DNA from: 2-02-FULL-62-17 sp046153355
Lineage (GTDB): Bacteria; Pseudomonadota; Gammaproteobacteria; Burkholderiales; SG8-39
Direction of reading: 5' to 3'
Assembly: GCA_046153355.1 (NCBI GenBank)
Contig: JBJXEY010000318.1
Coordinates: forward strand, 1-7,070
Length of the DNA stretch: 7,070 nucleotides
The notes below the pieces were generated by a model that ran no database searches, was not told the DNA's origin, and worked only from the letters and a program-made list of their open reading frames with translations. Numbering within the stretch: the stretch's first letter is position 1; every line of letters begins with the position of its first letter. Shown here in pieces: positions 1 through 6,164 of this stretch. The position numbers were made by a program, and so were the translations under genes.

Positions 1-106
1 ATAACACCCACACAAATACCCACTCGTACCATACGGCCCCCGTTAAAGTGAACTGGATGGCCGATAGAATATTATCTTTTTCTAATATTTAGTAATTTTA
101 TTGCTT

Positions 107-119
107 CGTGCAATGCACG
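107..119. repeat. 13-bp palindrome CGTGCAATGCACG
   Basis: The half-sites CGTGCA and TGCACG are perfect inverted copies around a single central A. This geometry is common for binding sites of dimeric regulators. It sits at the edge of the AT-rich stretch in gene-free DNA and overlaps a possible minus-strand -35 element. No regulator can be named from the sequence, and a chance palindrome of this size is possible. Confidence 0.35.
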
Positions 120-205
120 CTTAGCAAAGACCGCAGGGACAACGGCGAGAGATAAGTCCCACATATCCCTGCCCTAAGAATCGTTCCGCCTTTGGCCTAA
201 GTTTC

Positions 206-240
206 GCGAGGGAGCAAGCACGTAAATAGCGCGCCCTCGC
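206..240 (-). terminator. Inverted repeat after ssb, possible weak terminator
   Basis: GCGAGGG at 206-212 and CCCTCGC at 234-240 form a perfect 7-bp, GC-rich inverted repeat that starts about 10 bases beyond the ssb stop codon. The loop is long (21 nt). Read in the ssb direction, the bases after the stem are GAAACTT, not a run of U. It is therefore not a classical intrinsic terminator. It may act as a 3'-end stabilising hairpin or a weak terminator. Position is its best support. Confidence 0.3.
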
Positions 241-249
241 TTTCGACAT

Positions 250-714
250 TTAGAACGGAATATCGTCATCCATCTCTTCGAATTTGCCCGCCGGCTTCTT
301 CGCGGCGCCACCGGCTCGCGGCTCGCTTGCCATGGCCGGTTCGCGAGATTCGGAGGGCATGCTGCGTTCGCCAGCCCCTTGACGGCTGCCCAGCATCTGC
401 ATTTTGTCGGCGACGATTTCGGTGGTGAATTTTTCCGCGCCTTCCTTGTCGGTCCATTTACGGGTGCGAAGCGCGCCCTCGATGTAGACCTGCGAGCCCT
501 TCTTCAAATATTCGCCGGCAATCTCAGCCAAACGATTGAAAAACACCACGCGATGCCACTCGGTGCGCTCTTGTTTCTCGCCTGAGGTTTTGTCTTTCCA
601 GGTATCGGTGGTGGCGATCGATACATTGGCGATTGCCGCGCCATCGGTGCTGAACCGCGTCTCCGGGTCGCGCCCGAGGTTGCCAACCAGTATTACTTTG
701 TTTACTGAGGCCAT
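250..714 (-). CDS. ssb: Single-stranded DNA-binding protein SSB
   Basis: SSB is the cytoplasmic protein that coats single-stranded DNA during replication, recombination and repair, and recruits partner enzymes through its C-terminal tip. The 154-residue product begins MASVNKVILVGNLGRDPE, the standard bacterial SSB opening, and an OB fold fills roughly residues 1-108. Aromatic residues W39, W53, F59 and W87 fall where E. coli SSB has its DNA-stacking W40, W54, F60 and W88. A low-complexity linker rich in Gly, Ala, Ser and Glu (about 110-145) leads to the acidic tip MDDDIPF, which is the partner-docking motif. The start is well supported: GGAG (complement of 722-725) lies 7 bases before ATG. 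The gene follows the transporter gene on the same strand after 97 bp, so co-transcription is possible, but the gap is long and could hold its own promoter. No SOS box is visible. Length and motifs are intact and typical. Confidence 0.97.
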   Translation of the reverse strand: MASVNKVILVGNLGRDPETRFSTDGAAIANVSIATTDTWKDKTSGEKQERTEWHRVVFFNRLAEIAGEYLKKGSQVYIEGALRTRKWTDKEGAEKFTTEIVADKMQMLGSRQGAGERSMPSESREPAMASEPRAGGAAKKPAGKFEEMDDDIPF

Positions 715-732
715 GATTTTTCTCCAAGTGTA

Positions 733-821
733 ATTGTCATGAATTGGTAATTGCCATGAATCTCTATGCGTTTATTGCTATGAATCTCTATGTGGTTATT
801 GCTATGAATTGCTATGCGTTG
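733..821. repeat. 24-bp imperfect tandem repeats in ssb leader
   Basis: On the plus strand three consecutive 24-bp units occupy 750-773, 774-797 and 798-821, preceded by a shortened, diverged copy at 733-749. Each full unit consists of ATTGCYATGA, then a second related 10-mer (ATCTCTATGC, ATCTCTATGT or ATTGCTATGC), then a 4-base GTTT/GGTT/GTTG end, so the unit itself looks built from a 10-base sub-repeat. The last unit covers the stop codon and final codons of the transporter gene. The rest of the array fills the gap up to the ssb ribosome-binding site. Because 24 is a multiple of three, each copy repeats the TAG in the same frame (812-814, 788-790 and 764-766 on the minus strand). There are no unique spacers, so this is not CRISPR. 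It may come from replication slippage, and it will lie in the 5' leader of any ssb transcript that starts upstream. Confidence 0.85.
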
Positions 822-2212
822 TCAGGTGAGAGCAAGGCTTCGCCCGCGACCAATCTAACTACCGCTTGTTCATCCAGCATACCGCGATAGAAGGTGAGAC
901 GTGCGATGCCCTCATCGGGCAAAACCGCGACTTCCTTCACCCCGCGCAACCGCGCGAGCCCCTCGCGCAAGGCGATGGGATCAGCGGCCTTGCCAAGAGG
1001 GAAATTGCGCCGTTCGAGATCTCCGGGCGCGCGCATTGGCCAGGCCACCACTACCCATAACGCAAATAAGACGATTCCGAATACAAAAACTTGCGCCACA
1101 CCGAAATTTTTTGCGATCCAGCCGCCGATCCAAGGGCCAACAAACAGGCCCAACGCTTGCGTCGTGTTGTAAACACCGATGGCCGTGCCACGCGCGTGCA
1201 CCGGCGCGAGCTTGGTAACCAGGGATGGCAACGAGGCTTCGAGCACGTTGAATGCCACGAAGAAAAGGGTGAGGAGCAGCACCACCATCCAGAAATCGCG
1301 ATAGGCCAAGGCAAAACCTAGATGCACGCCAAGCAGCAATATCACCGCGCCGATGAACATCATTTTCATGCGCCCCTGCCGCTCCGCAGCCATGATCGGC
1401 GGCACCATCAGCACAAAAGAAATCAATACCACTGGCAAATACACCTTCCAATGATCGGCAACCGGCATCCCGGCGTGCTCAACCAACGCCAATGGAATGA
1501 CGAGAAACAAAGACATCTGCGCCATATGCAGAACGAAAATACCGAAATTAAGCCGCAGCAGCTCGGCGTTACGCAGCACTTCTCCCAATGCCGAGGCCTT
1601 GACTCGCCGCGACTGATCGCGCATCTCAGGCGACTCGGGCGGCACCACATAGATCGTCCAGAAAATCGCGGCGGTGGACAACGCGCCGATAAAAATAAAT
1701 ATGCCGCTCATGCCAATGAAGCGATACATCGCCGGCGCCGCCACCAACGAGAGCGCAAACATCAGCGCGATCGACCCACCGATTAACGCCATGGTTTTGG
1801 TGCGGTGCTGGTCGCGCGTGAGATCGGCGGCAAACGCCACCACCGCCGAGGAAATCGCGCCCGCACCTTGTATCGCCCGCCCCAAGATGGTGATCCAGAT
1901 ATCGTCGGCCCACGCCGCCACCAAACTGCCCAAGGCGAACAACACCAAGCCGAACACGATGACGCGCTTACGCCCATAACGGTCCGAGGCCATGCCAAAG
2001 GGAATCTGCAGCACACCCTGAGTGAGGCCATAAATGCCCAGCGCGATGCCGACAAGCAATAGGTCATCCCCGCCGGGAATGCCGCTGGCATGCACCGCGA
2101 ACACCGGCAGGATGAGAAAAAGCCCCAGCATGCGCAGGGCAAACAATGACGATAGGGAAAGCGCCGCCCTGATTTCCAAGGCGGACATGCGGTCTTTAAC
2201 GGGGCTGTCCAT
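812..2212 (-). CDS. YajR-like MFS transporter with C-terminal domain
   Basis: This is a 466-residue inner-membrane carrier of the major facilitator superfamily, probably a proton-driven efflux pump; its substrate cannot be told from sequence. The N-terminal segment (residues about 16-40, with LFALRMLGLFLILPVFA) matches the opening of the YajR group. The family's loop 2-3 motif A is clear as GMASDRYGRK at residues 73-82. About twelve hydrophobic segments follow up to residue 395. After them comes a soluble tail (about 410-456, with LREGLARLRGVKEVAVLPDE) that fits the small ferredoxin-like YAM domain of E. coli YajR, whose total length (about 450) is similar. The start at 2212 has no strong ribosome-binding site. 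Met9 (MSALEIRAALSL) is an equally reasonable start and resembles the usual N-terminus better. The gene diverges from uvrA and lies upstream of ssb on the same strand. Its stop codon lies inside the tandem-repeat array. The family call is firm and the YajR subgroup is likely. Confidence 0.9.
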   Translation of the reverse strand: MDSPVKDRMSALEIRAALSLSSLFALRMLGLFLILPVFAVHASGIPGGDDLLLVGIALGIYGLTQGVLQIPFGMASDRYGRKRVIVFGLVLFALGSLVAAWADDIWITILGRAIQGAGAISSAVVAFAADLTRDQHRTKTMALIGGSIALMFALSLVAAPAMYRFIGMSGIFIFIGALSTAAIFWTIYVVPPESPEMRDQSRRVKASALGEVLRNAELLRLNFGIFVLHMAQMSLFLVIPLALVEHAGMPVADHWKVYLPVVLISFVLMVPPIMAAERQGRMKMMFIGAVILLLGVHLGFALAYRDFWMVVLLLTLFFVAFNVLEASLPSLVTKLAPVHARGTAIGVYNTTQALGLFVGPWIGGWIAKNFGVAQVFVFGIVLFALWVVVAWPMRAPGDLERRNFPLGKAADPIALREGLARLRGVKEVAVLPDEGIARLTFYRGMLDEQAVVRLVAGEALLSPDNA

Positions 2213-2314
2213 TGGAAACTTGAGGAATTAGGCGGGAAAACACAGAAAAATAGCGCGTTGGCAGAGCGAATTTCGTATAGTAGCAAGTTTACTTCGGCGG
2301 GCCGCTCGAAAAGC
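2213..2314. promoter_or_regulatory. Divergent promoter region, transporter and uvrA
   Basis: These roughly 100 bp separate the two divergent start codons, so promoters for both genes should lie here or close by. On the plus strand TATAGT (2276-2281) is a good -10 element, but no matching -35 sits at 16-18 bp. TTGGCA (2258-2263) is a good -35 sequence but only 12 bp away; at a 17-bp spacing it faces the poor TAGCAA. On the minus strand the same spot reads TACTAT, a fair -10 for the transporter, also without a clear -35. No CTGT-N8-ACAG LexA-type operator is present. The closest approach starts at CTGT (2205-2208), inside the transporter coding sequence, and fails at the second half-site. The exact promoters are uncertain. 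Confidence 0.45.
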
Positions 2315-5158
2315 ATGGATCAGATCAGGATACGTGGGGCAAGAACCCACAATTTGAAGAACATTAGCCTCGATCTGCCGCGTCACAAACTCATTGTGAT
2401 CACTGGGCTATCGGGCTCAGGCAAAAGTTCGTTGGCGTTCGATACGCTTTATGCCGAAGGGCAGCGACGCTATGTTGAATCGCTCTCGGCCTACGCGCGG
2501 CAATTCCTGCAATTGATGGAAAAACCGGACGTGGACATGATCGAGGGCCTATCGCCGGCTATCTCGATCGAACAGAAAGCGGCGAGTCACAATCCCCGTT
2601 CAACCGTGGGCACGGTCACCGAAATTCACGATTACCTGCGCTTGTTATATGCGCGCGTGGGAACGCCTTATTGCCCGGAGCACAGCCTGGCGCTGGAAGC
2701 GCAGACCATCAGCCAGATGGTGGATCACGTGTTGGCCCTGCCCGCCGATACCCGCTTGATGATTCTCTCGCCGGTGGTATCGGATCGTAAAGGCGAGCAG
2801 GCGGATTTGTTCGCGGAACTGCGCGCGCAAGGTTTCATGCGCCTACGCATTGATGGCAAGGTGCATGAAATCGATGCGCTGCCTAAACTTACCCGAAACC
2901 ACAAGCACCGCATCGAAGTGGTGGTGGATAGGCTAAAGGTGCGAGGCGACGCACGGCAACGCATGGCCGAATCATTCGAAACTGCTTTGCGCCATGCCGA
3001 TGGCCGTGCCCTGGCGGTGGAAATGGATGGCGACGCGGAACATTTGTTTTCCGCGAAATTCGCTTGTCCGGTATGCGGCTATTCAATCGAAGAGTTGGAG
3101 CCGCGCCTTTTTTCATTCAACAACCCGATGGGCGCGTGTTTGAAGTGCGATGGCCTAGGCAGCATTACTTTCTTCGACCCCAAACGCATCGTGATGCACC
3201 CAGGGCTATCGCTGGCCGGCGGCGCCATCAAGGGCTGGGATCGGCGCAATCAGTTTTATTTTCAGATGCTCACCAGTCTTGGCAATCACTACAAATTCAA
3301 TGTCGAGTCGCCGTTTGAAAAACTGCCGGAGGACATTCAGCAGATCGTATTGTTTGGCACCAAGGAAAAACTGCCCTTCGCTTATTTGAATGAGCGCGGC
3401 CGCACCGTAATCAAGGAACATCCTTTCGAAGGCATCGTGGTTAACCTTGAGCGCCGCTACAAGGAAACCGACACCATTGCAGTGCGCGAGGAACTGGCCA
3501 AATATCAAAACACCTGCCCCTGCCCCGAGTGCCATGGCACACGCCTGCGTGGCGAGGCGCGCAATGTCAAGGTAGGCACGCCGGGTGATGAGCGTGCGAT
3601 ATACCAGGTAAGTGGCATTCCGCTGCGCGATTCGCTCGAGTTCTTCAAGAACCTGAAACTCACCGGCGCGAAACATGCCATTGCCGAGCGCATCATCGCC
3701 GAGATCGGTTCGCGCTTGAAGTTCCTGGTGAACGTTGGTTTGGACTACCTCACTCTGGATCGCTCAGCCGACACGCTCTCTGGCGGCGAATCGCAACGTA
3801 TACGCCTCGCCTCGCAAATCGGCTCGGGTCTCACCGGCGTGATGTACGTATTGGATGAACCTTCGATTGGCTTACATCAGCGAGACAACAATCGCCTGTT
3901 GGAAACGCTAAAGCACCTTCGCGACCTGGGGAACACCGTAATCGTGGTGGAGCACGACGAAGAAGCCATGTACGCCGCCGATCATTTACTCGACATGGGC
4001 CCGGGTGCGGGCGTACACGGCGGCGAAATCGTCGCGCAAGGTACCCCCGAGGAAGTTCGCCGCAATCCGAAATCGCTAACCGGAAAATACCTTTCCGGGA
4101 AACTCGAAATTGCAGTGCCGCGCAAACGCCGCGCGCCGGAGAAACACCGCATGCTGCGCTTGGAGGGTGCCAGCGGCAATAATTTAAAAAATGTCGATAT
4201 GGAACTGCCGGTGGGCCTGTTTGTTTGCATTACGGGCGTATCGGGTTCCGGGAAATCCACGCTGATTAACGACACTTTGTATTGCGCGCTTGCCCAGCAT
4301 CTCTACCACTCGATTGCCGAACCCGCGCCGCATCACAATATCCTGGGCCTGGAGCATTTCGACAAGGTGATCAGCGTCGATCAAAGCCCTATTGGACGCA
4401 CACCACGCTCCAATCCCGCCACCTATACCGGTATGTTTACGCCGATTCGCGAACTCTTCGCCGGCGTGCCACAAGCGCGTGAACGCGGCTACGGGCCGGG
4501 CCGCTTTTCCTTCAACGTCAAGGGTGGGCGTTGCGAGGCATGCCAGGGAGATGGCGTATTGAAAGTGGAGATGCATTTCTTACCGGATGTGTACGTGCCC
4601 TGCGACACCTGCCATGGCAAGCGTTACAACCGCGAAACCCTGGACATCCAGTTCAAAGGAAAAACCATCACCGAAGTGCTCGACATGACGGTTGAGCAGG
4701 GGCATGAATTTTTCTCTGCGGTGCCGGTGGTGGAACGTAAACTCCACACCTTGATCGAAGTGGGCCTTGGTTATATAAAACTTGGCCAATCCGCCACCAC
4801 ACTCTCGGGAGGCGAAGCGCAACGGGTGAAGCTCTCGCAAGAACTCTCCAAGCGCGATACCGGCCGCACCCTCTATATCCTCGATGAACCTACCACCGGC
4901 CTGCACTTTCAGGATATCGATCTCTTGTTGAAGGTGTTACACGCGCTGCGCGATCACGGCAACACCGTGCTCGTCATCGAACACAACCTGGATGTGATCA
5001 AAACCGCCGACTGGATCATCGATCTGGGGCCCTCGGGCGGCGATGGCGGAGGGCAGATCGTCGCGACGGGATCGCCCGAAGATGTCGCCGACAATCCGGC
5101 CAGTATTACCGGGGAGTATCTGCGCGCGGCGTTGGGCCGTAAAAAGAAAGCCGCATGA
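2315..5158 (+). CDS. uvrA: Excinuclease ABC subunit A (UvrA)
   Basis: UvrA is the ATP-driven damage sensor of nucleotide excision repair. As a dimer it loads UvrB at bulky DNA lesions, after which UvrC makes the cuts. The 947-residue product, close to E. coli UvrA's 940, has both ABC modules. The first has Walker A GLSGSGKS (31-38), signature LSGGESQRIRLAS (488-500) and Walker B YVLDEPSIGL (511-520). The second has Walker A GVSGSGKS (641-648), signature LSGGEAQRVKL (830-840) and Walker B YILDEPTTGL (854-863). Zinc ligands are visible as C251/C254/C275/C278 and C740/C743/C763/C766. A further Cys cluster CPCPECHG is at 401-408. The UvrB-binding region is around 131-245. The frame stays open upstream to a TTG at 2258, but ATG at 2315 gives MDQIRIRGARTHNLKNI, the usual UvrA start; neither has a strong ribosome-binding site. 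All key residues are intact. Confidence 0.97.
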   Translation: MDQIRIRGARTHNLKNISLDLPRHKLIVITGLSGSGKSSLAFDTLYAEGQRRYVESLSAYARQFLQLMEKPDVDMIEGLSPAISIEQKAASHNPRSTVGTVTEIHDYLRLLYARVGTPYCPEHSLALEAQTISQMVDHVLALPADTRLMILSPVVSDRKGEQADLFAELRAQGFMRLRIDGKVHEIDALPKLTRNHKHRIEVVVDRLKVRGDARQRMAESFETALRHADGRALAVEMDGDAEHLFSAKFACPVCGYSIEELEPRLFSFNNPMGACLKCDGLGSITFFDPKRIVMHPGLSLAGGAIKGWDRRNQFYFQMLTSLGNHYKFNVESPFEKLPEDIQQIVLFGTKEKLPFAYLNERGRTVIKEHPFEGIVVNLERRYKETDTIAVREELAKYQNTCPCPECHGTRLRGEARNVKVGTPGDERAIYQVSGIPLRDSLEFFKNLKLTGAKHAIAERIIAEIGSRLKFLVNVGLDYLTLDRSADTLSGGESQRIRLASQIGSGLTGVMYVLDEPSIGLHQRDNNRLLETLKHLRDLGNTVIVVEHDEEAMYAADHLLDMGPGAGVHGGEIVAQGTPEEVRRNPKSLTGKYLSGKLEIAVPRKRRAPEKHRMLRLEGASGNNLKNVDMELPVGLFVCITGVSGSGKSTLINDTLYCALAQHLYHSIAEPAPHHNILGLEHFDKVISVDQSPIGRTPRSNPATYTGMFTPIRELFAGVPQARERGYGPGRFSFNVKGGRCEACQGDGVLKVEMHFLPDVYVPCDTCHGKRYNRETLDIQFKGKTITEVLDMTVEQGHEFFSAVPVVERKLHTLIEVGLGYIKLGQSATTLSGGEAQRVKLSQELSKRDTGRTLYILDEPTTGLHFQDIDLLLKVLHALRDHGNTVLVIEHNLDVIKTADWIIDLGPSGGDGGGQIVATGSPEDVADNPASITGEYLRAALGRKKKAA

Positions 5159-5239
5159 CGGCGACATAGCTTCGCCCGCCATCCGGTCTCACGCTCCCGG
5201 CCACACAACACGAAACGTGCATATTTAACGGTGTTTTAA

Positions 5240-5269
5240 TTGACCGTGCGAGAATCTCGTTGGCACAAT
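5240..5269 (+). promoter_or_regulatory. Candidate promoter for the small-gene cluster
   Basis: TTGACC at 5240-5245 (five of six consensus bases) and CACAAT at 5264-5269 (four of six) are 18 bp apart, a workable sigma-70 arrangement. Transcription would begin near 5276, leaving a leader of about 40 bases before the first small gene at 5317. It lies in the 158-bp gap after uvrA, where I see no convincing terminator, so read-through from uvrA also remains possible. The assignment is by eye. Confidence 0.35.
5249..5259. promoter_or_regulatory. Palindrome CGAGAATCTCG, possible operator
   Basis: CGAGA and TCTCG are perfect inverted halves around a central A. The element lies within the spacer of the candidate promoter at 5240-5269, where a bound dimeric regulator would block or reshape polymerase binding. 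Operator function is inferred from position and symmetry only; no regulator gene lies in the window. Confidence 0.3.
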
Positions 5270-5316
5270 GCTTCGGTCGCGGCGCTATTGATAGCCGCTA
5301 GCTTATAAGGCCCACC

Positions 5317-5538
5317 ATGCTTTTGCCAAATTTCACCTTTATGCTGTTGCTCATCATCGAAGGCTGCGCTGGCCCACTGGAAACTTCGCAGGGCTGCGCC
5401 GCGCAAAACTTCAGCCTTCGGGTCCCCTATGAAAAACTGGAACAATGCGAGACCGCCAGGAAAGGAATGATCGCGCCCGAAGGCGTGCAGAAATATGTGA
5501 AGTCGGTGTGCCTCGCGGTGCCCCGGGCGCAGAAATGA
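5317..5538 (+). CDS. Small Cys-containing protein, probably exported
   Basis: I do not recognise a family for this 73-residue product. Residues 1-15 (MLLPNFTFMLLLIIE) are hydrophobic and could be a short signal sequence, but no Lys or Arg precedes the hydrophobic core, which is atypical. IEGC at 14-17 is a poor lipobox because of the Glu at -2, so lipidation is doubtful. The rest is soluble-looking with Cys at 17, 27, 44 and 65. The C44-ETAR...C65 spacing resembles small periplasmic proteins with one disulfide, which supports export. The start is well chosen: AAGG (5307-5310) stands 6 bases before ATG. Met9 is a possible internal start but lacks a comparable site. The gene lies 36 bp before a small membrane-protein gene on the same strand and is probably co-transcribed with it. 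Coding status is likely from the ribosome-binding site and context, but unproven. Confidence 0.6.
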   Translation: MLLPNFTFMLLLIIEGCAGPLETSQGCAAQNFSLRVPYEKLEQCETARKGMIAPEGVQKYVKSVCLAVPRAQK

Positions 5539-5574
5539 GCGCCGCACGGTGGGAGTTGCGAAAGGAGTTCAACG

Positions 5575-5805
5575 ATGAATAGCAAACGCGGCTGGATGAT
5601 TTTGTGGGGCGCGGTCTCGGCGCTGTGGATCGCCTACTGGATGGTGCTGTCGATTTCGCTAGGAGGCGAAGCCATTCATGAAATGCTTGCCGGCCTGGAT
5701 GCGCCTCTGCTACTGTCTGGTCTGTTTCTTTCGCTGCCGCTATGCACTTACGGCGGCGGTATGCTGATCGCATGGCTGGTACGCCTTGCCAATGGAAAGC
5801 CTTAA
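5575..5805 (+). CDS. Small two-helix inner-membrane protein
   Basis: This 76-residue hypothetical protein has two predicted membrane segments, residues about 7-28 and 44-69, joined by a short loop containing Glu32, His35, Glu36 and Asp42. The positive residues at the N-terminus (K4, R5) and near the C-terminus (R70, K75) would place both ends in the cytoplasm by the positive-inside rule. The loop and the Gly-rich second helix (YGGGMLIAWLV, 59-69) are its only marked features. No catalytic motif or known domain is visible. AAAGGAG at 5561-5567, 7 bases before ATG, is the best ribosome-binding site in this cluster and makes the gene convincing. Its stop is 2 bp before the RidA-like start, so the two genes are almost certainly co-transcribed and perhaps translationally coupled. 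Function is unknown. Confidence 0.75.
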   Translation: MNSKRGWMILWGAVSALWIAYWMVLSISLGGEAIHEMLAGLDAPLLLSGLFLSLPLCTYGGGMLIAWLVRLANGKP

Positions 5806-5807
5806 AC

Positions 5808-6155
5808 ATGAGCATCAAACGTCACCAACCGGGAAAACTTCTCTCCATCGCCGTGGAACACAACAGCGTGGTCTACCTCGCCGGCATGGTCGCCGACGAT
5901 TTATCCAAGGACGTGCGCGGCCAAACCGAGGAAATTCTCAAAAAAATCGATGCCGCCCTGGCCGCGATGGGCACAGATAAATCGAAGATGCTCTCGGCCA
6001 ATATCTGGGTGTCCGACATTCGCCATCGCGATCAGATGAATGTCGCCTGGACCGCCTGGATGGACCCGGCCAATCCCCCCGCTCGCGCCACGGTCGAAGC
6101 CAAAATGGCCGACCCGCGTGTGCTGGTAGAGATCATGTCTACTTGCGCGAAATAG
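5808..6155 (+). CDS. RidA-family protein, YoaB-like
   Basis: This 115-residue protein belongs to the RidA/YjgF/UK114 family, small trimeric cytoplasmic proteins. RidA itself hydrolyses reactive enamine/imine intermediates released by PLP enzymes. Evidence is the family's overall pattern, with VVYLAGMVADDL (21-32), the helix QTEEILKKIDAALAAMG (39-55), and MLSANIWVSD (61-70). Arg93 in PPARATVEA and Glu108 in VLVEIM are 15 residues apart, exactly as R105 and E120 in E. coli RidA, so the active-site pair is kept. The stretch MNVAWTAWMDP (77-87) and the short length match E. coli YoaB (114 residues) better than RidA, so it may be a specialised paralogue with another substrate. The start at 5808 is chosen because GGAAAG precedes it by 8 bases and it abuts the upstream stop. 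An in-frame ATG at 5742 would overlap the membrane-protein gene. The 3' end converges on the ABC gene with only 9 bp between stop codons. Confidence 0.88.
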   Translation: MSIKRHQPGKLLSIAVEHNSVVYLAGMVADDLSKDVRGQTEEILKKIDAALAAMGTDKSKMLSANIWVSDIRHRDQMNVAWTAWMDPANPPARATVEAKMADPRVLVEIMSTCAK

Positions 6156-6164
6156 CGCCGCGAT

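Larger units (their letters stand above)
1..249. other. Gene-free left edge, AT-rich in part
   Basis: I see no credible coding region here. Positions 64-105 are strikingly AT-rich compared with the rest of the window and contain an A/T-only inverted repeat, AATATTA at 68-74 against TAATATT at 83-89, with an 8-nt loop. A GTGCAA/TTGCAC element (108-113) read on the minus strand lies 16 bp before TAAATA (86-91). Together they could be a poor leftward promoter for a gene beyond the window, but the -10 matches consensus at only half its positions. The stretch lies downstream of ssb, so part of it is probably the 3' untranslated region of ssb and part an upstream region of the neighbour to the left. 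Function is inferred only. Confidence 0.4.

Noticed and set aside
733..821. Repeat array considered as a CRISPR array
   Set aside because: The units are directly adjacent with no unique spacers, are imperfect, and no cas gene is near.
1322..1786. 154-codon plus-strand frame opposite the transporter gene
   Set aside because: Its product is packed with His, Arg and Gln and has no family character; it mirrors a membrane-protein gene and has no ribosome-binding site of note.
2258..2314. In-frame TTG start extending UvrA by 19 residues
   Set aside because: The extra residues do not resemble UvrA, the TTG lacks a ribosome-binding site, and ATG at 2315 gives the standard N-terminus.
3206..3676. 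156-codon minus-strand frame inside uvrA
   Set aside because: It is an antisense shadow of a highly conserved coding region with no recognisable domain.
5159..5239. Intrinsic terminator after uvrA
   Set aside because: Only short stems are present (CACG-AAA-CGTG, and AACAC with GTGTT far apart). The nearby TTTT follows a weak stem, so I could not support it.
5317..5805. The two small genes considered as a toxin-antitoxin pair
   Set aside because: Neither resembles a known toxin or antitoxin; one looks exported, and the pair leads into a metabolic gene.
5411..5818. 135-codon minus-strand frame opposite the small genes
   Set aside because: The product is Arg/Ser-rich and unstructured, and it opposes two plus-strand genes that have good ribosome-binding sites.
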